The position numbers and the translations under genes are program-made. This document shows, piece after piece, positions 29,942-34,320 of a stretch of 34,320 bases of DNA. The stretch is from Gnetum montanum (Eukaryota > Streptophyta > Gnetopsida > Gnetales > Gnetaceae), in assembly GCA_015680685.1 (NCBI GenBank), contig MNCI01016091.1:290223-324542 (forward strand), read 5' to 3'. The notes beneath the pieces were generated by a model that made no database searches, was not told the DNA's origin, and saw only the letters and a program-made list of their open reading frames with translations. Within the stretch, counting starts at the first letter, position 1; every line of letters starts with the position of its first letter.

Positions 29942-32900
29942 ATGAGTTCCATGGCAATTGCATTAGCGATGATGCAGAACAGAGGGGGTGGTCTAATGGC
30001 GGTGCTCATAATACAAGTAGTACTAGTGCTTTATGCTGCTGCTGCTGCTCCTTCTTCCTTGCTGGGATCACTTGCTTCTGCTGCTGTTGCATCACCTGCA
30101 TCTTCATCTTTGGATGCAGATGTGAATGCCCTCCTGCATTTCAAAGCAGGAATTAAGGAAGATCCTGATAACTCCCTCTTTAATTGGACTCGCCCCAGTG
30201 CGCATGGAGTGTGCGTCAATTGGGCTGGAGTCAGCTGCTCATCATTATCTTCTCATTCCATGCATCAACGCCGAGTCACACGCTTGGACCTGAGTGATTT
30301 TGGTCTGTCAGGTGTGGTGTCTCCATTTATATGCAATCTTACATTTCTGTCCTATTTGGATCTTTCTTGGAATTACTTGTCTGGTCCTATCCCTCAAGAG
30401 ATTGGTAGGCTCAGCCGGTTGCAATATCTGAATCTTCAATATCTGAATGATGATGATATAGTCTCCATTCCCCAGTCTTTTAGAAACTGCTCTTCTCTTA
30501 AAAGCTTGAGTTTGGATGTTAAAGGGAAGCAACTTTCAGTTATATCTGCTTGGCTTGTAAATTTTACTTCTCTTCTAGAGCTTGAGTTAGATATATACAA
30601 TTTGAAAGGGGAAATTCCAGGCGGAGAGTTACAAAAATTGAGTCACCTTCGCAATCTAAGTCTTTGGCGGTACTCTGATGGTTGGACTAGCCCCATACCG
30701 TCCTGGTTGGGACATCTATTCCATCTTCAGTACTTAGAATTAGTCAGCTTTCAAGATGTTGGCATTAGTGTCCCACAGAAATTGGGAAATCTGACCAATC
30801 TGAAGGAGCTATCTTTAGACTTAGAGATTCTTAATGGAAGTATCCCATGGGAGCTTGGAAATTTTAGCATCTTGCAAGCTCTTCAGTTGAGTTTCTATAA
30901 TGGAAGCAATCCAGTACCATCATCCTTGGGAAAACTGTCAAAACTTGAAAGATTATCTATAGATGCAAGGTCCTTGGCATCTTCAGTTCCTAGAGAGTTG
31001 GGAAATCTCACCAACCTGAAGGAGCTATCTTTGACCATGGATATGTTGAATGGAAGTATTCCATGGGAGTTGGGAAATTTGAGCATCCTGCAAGATCTTG
31101 AGTTGCGTTTCTATGATGGAAGCAGTCCAATACCATCATCCTTGGGAAATTTGTCAAAACTTGAAAGGCTATCTTTGACCATGGGCATGTTGAATGGAAG
31201 TATCCCATGGGAGTTGGGAAATCTGAGCATTCTGCAAGATCTTGAGTTGAGTTTTAGTGATGGAAGTAGTTCAATACCATCATCCTTAGGAAATCTCACC
31301 AACCTAAAGGAGCTATCTTTGACCATGGGTATGTTGAATGGAAGTATTCCATATGAACTTGGAAATCTGAGCCAGTTGCAGCACCTTAAATTGTCTTTCT
31401 TTCATGGAAGCAGCCCAATACCCTGCTCTGTTGGAAAACTGTCCCAACTTGAAATGCTATCCTTGTCAGGAAACTACACAGGTTCAATTCCACAGGAGTT
31501 GGGAAATATTTCCAAGCTAACTAGCCTGTATTTGGAAGTACAGGAAGTGAAGGGAAGTATTCCCTGCCAGCTTGCCAATCTTAGCAACTTGCAAGTTCTT
31601 CGGTTGTCCTTGAACGAAGGAAGTGGCCCAATACCTTCCTGGCTGGGAAAATTCTCCCGACTTCAGAGCTTGTACTTGAATGGAAACTACTTTAAAGGTA
31701 CAATCCCAAAAGAGCTGGGAAATCTCCACAACCTGACAGAGTTATACTTGTACTCAAATAGGCTGATGGGAAGTATTCCACCTGAATTAGGCATGCTCAA
31801 GCAACTCAACACTTTTGAATTAATGGCAGATTCCATGATAGGCATTATTCCACAAGAATTGTGCCAATTGAAACAGCTTTATCAGTTAATTTTCAATACC
31901 CGCAATCAAGGGGCCATCCCGGATTGCATTGGTGTAATGTCTCAATTAAGTTACTTGGATGCTTCCAGCAATAAAATCCCAAAGTCCATAGGGAATCTCA
32001 GCTATTTGTCCTGCCTGAAGCTGAGAATAACATCTGACGCTGTGGAAGCTTTGCCAAGAGAGTTGTGCAGGCCAAGCAACTTGCAAGTTTTAATGGTAGA
32101 GGATTCAAACCTCAGTGGCCGTATTCCAGAATGCATCGGTGACATGGCACAGCTAATGTTTGTAAGCTTAAGAGGAAATCAGTTGAGTGGCCAAATTCCC
32201 AAGAGCATTGGGAAACTTGTAAATTTGGTCTTCTTAGATCTTTCCGAAAACAGATTCACTGGTAACATTCCTGCTACACTATGCAACTGCAAACAGCTGT
32301 CATACTTGTACCTGCACAACAACAGTTTCCATGGTAGGCTTTCGCTAACATTTCCATCTTCCCTGCTAGTTTTGTCTGCCTATATGAATAATTTCTTTGG
32401 GCCCCTGTCAAAGTCTCTGATTAATTGCGAAAGTCTTGCAGTATTAGATTTGAGCAGGAATATGCTAAGTGGCCCTCTTCCATATTATTTAAGAGAAATG
32501 CATAATCTCATAGTAGTCAATGTGGGTCATAACATGTTTAATGAGACCATTCCTGCATGGGTTGTCAATTTCACAAACTTGCGGGTGTTGGACCTGTCCA
32601 ACAATCAATTCCAAGGTCATATTCCATCCCACCTGGAAAGGCTAACGCAATTTCAGGGATCCTTGAATATCGATGACAGTGAGGGAATTGATGTCATCGT
32701 GAAGGTTAATTACCAAGGTGCAGAGATGGGGTTCGAATTCATGGAATATAGAATAGAGAATGTGACATTGATGTTGACCGAGAAAGGCGTAGAGCTTGAT
32801 GATGTCCATGTGATACCAGGAAACAATGTGTTGGACCTATCATGCAACAATCTTACAGGTGAGATTCCAGAAAGCATAGGAATTCTGGCTGGCTTGAGAT

Positions 32901-33364
32901 TGCTGAATCTGTCTCATAATAAATTGACTGGGCGGATCCCTTCATCAATGGGAAAATTACAGGCCCTTGAATCTCTGGATCTACAATGCAACAATTTATC
33001 TGGGGAAATTCCAGTGCAGCTGCAGTCCCTCACCTTTCTAAGCACTCTCAATGTTTCCCATAACAGATTATGTGGCAGGATTCCCAAAAGCACGCAATTC
33101 TTTACATTTGATGCAAGCTCATTTGCAGAGAATAAATGTTTGTGTGGGTTTCCCATTAGCATTCCATGCAGTCATGAAAATGAAACACAGTTAATAGAGC
33201 ACAAGACACAGACAAAGTCCAATCATGATTGGTGGGATTGCATTAATGAACATATATCACTGATGGCATTTGGATTAGGATTTGGGCTATCGTATGGAGG
33301 TACAATTGCTCTGTATTTTCACTGGGATGCTTTTCCTACGTTCTTTGGAACCTACCTTATTTGA
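29942..33364 (+). CDS. LRR receptor-like protein (RLP), plasma membrane, no kinase
   Basis: An uninterrupted intronless frame of 1,140 codons. Residues about 18-36 form the hydrophobic core of a signal peptide. A cap domain follows (about 57-99: DADVNALLHFKAG, NWAGVSC), then roughly 35 plant-type LRRs of 24 residues (LxxLxxLxLxxNxLxGxIP). An island interrupts them near 32,640-32,830 (VNYQGAEMGFEFMEYRIENV), followed by last LRRs and a Cys-containing C-cap (CLCGFPISIPC). Then come an acidic stretch (DWWDCINEH), one membrane helix at about 1,105-1,126 with a GxxxGxxxG motif, and a 14-residue tail. Many N-glycosylation sites occur. The layout is that of plant RLPs, which sense extracellular ligands and signal through adaptor kinases such as SOBIR1 and BAK1 (family knowledge). 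The ligand is unknown. ATG 29,942 is the first in frame; 29,951 (CCATGG context) is an alternative. Confidence 0.92.
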   Translation: MSSMAIALAMMQNRGGGLMAVLIIQVVLVLYAAAAAPSSLLGSLASAAVASPASSSLDADVNALLHFKAGIKEDPDNSLFNWTRPSAHGVCVNWAGVSCSSLSSHSMHQRRVTRLDLSDFGLSGVVSPFICNLTFLSYLDLSWNYLSGPIPQEIGRLSRLQYLNLQYLNDDDIVSIPQSFRNCSSLKSLSLDVKGKQLSVISAWLVNFTSLLELELDIYNLKGEIPGGELQKLSHLRNLSLWRYSDGWTSPIPSWLGHLFHLQYLELVSFQDVGISVPQKLGNLTNLKELSLDLEILNGSIPWELGNFSILQALQLSFYNGSNPVPSSLGKLSKLERLSIDARSLASSVPRELGNLTNLKELSLTMDMLNGSIPWELGNLSILQDLELRFYDGSSPIPSSLGNLSKLERLSLTMGMLNGSIPWELGNLSILQDLELSFSDGSSSIPSSLGNLTNLKELSLTMGMLNGSIPYELGNLSQLQHLKLSFFHGSSPIPCSVGKLSQLEMLSLSGNYTGSIPQELGNISKLTSLYLEVQEVKGSIPCQLANLSNLQVLRLSLNEGSGPIPSWLGKFSRLQSLYLNGNYFKGTIPKELGNLHNLTELYLYSNRLMGSIPPELGMLKQLNTFELMADSMIGIIPQELCQLKQLYQLIFNTRNQGAIPDCIGVMSQLSYLDASSNKIPKSIGNLSYLSCLKLRITSDAVEALPRELCRPSNLQVLMVEDSNLSGRIPECIGDMAQLMFVSLRGNQLSGQIPKSIGKLVNLVFLDLSENRFTGNIPATLCNCKQLSYLYLHNNSFHGRLSLTFPSSLLVLSAYMNNFFGPLSKSLINCESLAVLDLSRNMLSGPLPYYLREMHNLIVVNVGHNMFNETIPAWVVNFTNLRVLDLSNNQFQGHIPSHLERLTQFQGSLNIDDSEGIDVIVKVNYQGAEMGFEFMEYRIENVTLMLTEKGVELDDVHVIPGNNVLDLSCNNLTGEIPESIGILAGLRLLNLSHNKLTGRIPSSMGKLQALESLDLQCNNLSGEIPVQLQSLTFLSTLNVSHNRLCGRIPKSTQFFTFDASSFAENKCLCGFPISIPCSHENETQLIEHKTQTKSNHDWWDCINEHISLMAFGLGFGLSYGGTIALYFHWDAFPTFFGTYLI
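30035..30049 (+). repeat. (GCT)5 trinucleotide run in the signal-peptide region
   Basis: Five GCT codons encode consecutive alanines at the end of the hydrophobic signal core. Such runs change length easily; here that would lengthen or shorten the signal region without breaking the frame. Confidence 0.85.
30784..31431 (+). repeat. Intragenic LRR tandem duplications (72-bp repeats, 144-bp units)
   Basis: Nine LRRs of exactly 72 bp. Starts of the GGGAAAT-type boundary lie at 30,784, 31,000, 31,144 and 31,288, so two successive units are exactly 144 bp (two LRRs) and the first is 216 bp (three LRRs). Units are highly similar at nucleotide level (shared GAGCTATCTTTGACCATGG and TTGAATGGAAGTAT), far more so than LRRs elsewhere in the gene. 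The encoded units alternate a LxxLSLTMxMLNGSIP-type repeat with a LQDLELxFxDGSSxIP-type repeat. Confidence 0.85.
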
Positions 33365-33638
33365 ATGCAATCCCAAAGCTATCAAAATTATTCCAGATTT
33401 CCTTGTTTTTTCTTTCCTTTATGTATCAGTGAGAGTCCTTGTCACATTGTTTTACTGTATTAATCTCAGTCTGTCCCTATGCATCTTATTGTATTTCTAA
33501 TTTCGTACCAAGTACCGGTACATGGTAAATGTTTAGTATATGTTTTTGTTACCGTCCCAAATGAGTCAAATCTGCCTATAATCATGTATTTCATGTATCC
33601 CTGTCAACGGTAAAGAATTAGTCTACGCTTTTCTGTGA

Positions 33639-33644
33639 AATAAA
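33639..33644 (+). promoter_or_regulatory. Candidate poly(A) signal of the RLP gene
   Basis: AATAAA lies 275 bp downstream of the stop codon, in AT-rich DNA. Plant poly(A) signals are loose, so this is only a plausible end of the transcript. Confidence 0.4.
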
Positions 33645-34320
33645 AAGTGTCGAGGACCCTGCAATCGTTAATTTGACCGACTATGAAACAGTTTTTACAT
33701 TATTTGTAATTCTGAATTTGTTTATTTATTGTTTATATGTAAACGGCTTCCTGACGAAATTGTTCTGGTAAAAATAACAGTCAAAATTGTTGAAGTCAAA
33801 ATTGTTCAAGATGATAGCAAAACTATGAAAGCTCGCATAGGGATTTTTTTCCCTATTATTTTATGTTGCTTTTAGTAAAATAAAATAACCAGTGCAGTTT
33901 CCACAACTCTGTACAGTTCAATCCTTTTATAACAGGATGTATTAGCTTCTCATAGAAACCATGTAATAATCTTACAAACAGGGCTGAATCCAATCAAACT
34001 TTCAACAATATATTTTTACTTAATAAAATCAATACAATTGCAATGTCAATTTGGTAATGTTATCACATGCCCAGATGCATTGTCAATGTTGTACGTTGTG
34101 AGAAGCACAGAGGAAACTGTTACTCGCAGTAAACTACAATAAACAGAGGATTTAATAAAATTTTCCACAGGGAGATAACAGAATGAAATATAAGGACTGC
34201 AACCAAGTTCAGTTGAAAAGATTAAATAAACTAGAACTTGATAAATATTTCAATCCAATGAGATAGAACTGTTTTTGACATACAAGCAATACTTAATAAT
34301 ATTTATCTTCTTGATAAGCA
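33645..34320. other. Downstream flank, nothing recognised
   Basis: AT-rich DNA with no open frame of note. A small direct repeat (GTCAAAATTGTT, twice near 33,780-33,806) is the only structure seen. Confidence 0.6.

Noticed and set aside
30031-33162. Several short open frames on the minus strand within the RLP gene
   Set aside because: They are shadows of the repetitive LRR codons, recur with the 72-bp periodicity and have no independent support.
33282-33500. 72-codon frame overlapping the 3' end of the RLP
   Set aside because: It is an out-of-frame reading of the membrane helix and 3' UTR with no motif.

Overview
The window is nuclear DNA of a seed plant with a large, repeat-rich genome. 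The evidence is a plant receptor-like protein gene, plant Ty3/gypsy elements, and a LINE and a SINE-like remnant, all in AT-rich, heavily decayed spacer. A gymnosperm would fit the amount and age of the retroelement debris, but this is inference. Only one gene looks intact: a 1,140-codon intronless leucine-rich-repeat receptor-like protein (LRR-RLP) at 29,942-33,364 on the + strand.

Layout. 1-5,309: left part of a decayed Ty3/gypsy element on the - strand (reverse transcriptase, protease, gag, primer-binding site, 5' LTR). 5,310-10,425: AT-rich spacer with a perfect 34-bp palindrome, a SINE-like sequence, a 1.05-kb copy of the RLP upstream region (7,001-8,055), a small tandem repeat and a decayed tRNA-Ala(UGC)-like sequence. 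10,426-27,652: a nest of - strand LTR-retrotransposon derivatives built from gag-like bodies, integrase C-terminal remnants, pol tails and two LTR types. Most of it is an old tandem duplication of one 8.07-kb block (10,692-18,760 and 18,777-27,652); the second copy carries an extra 832-bp LTR piece. 27,770-28,175: + strand remnant of a LINE reverse-transcriptase zinc-binding domain. 28,670-29,770: RLP upstream region with a minisatellite and TTGAC (W-box) motifs. 29,877 onward: TATA box, RLP gene, poly(A) signal, then empty flank.

How it fits together. The retroelement coding regions are all broken by stops and frameshifts, so none should be functional. Many stops are explained by C-to-T change at Gln or Arg codons, as expected of long-methylated plant repeats. 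The RLP is predicted to be a plasma-membrane receptor without a kinase that would signal through an adaptor kinase; its W-box-rich promoter fits defence-responsive expression. The copy of that promoter 21.7 kb upstream suggests the locus was once a tandem RLP array, or had its promoter duplicated, with retrotransposons now filling the interval.

All alignments were made by eye. Boundaries of decayed elements are approximate unless a terminal motif is named.
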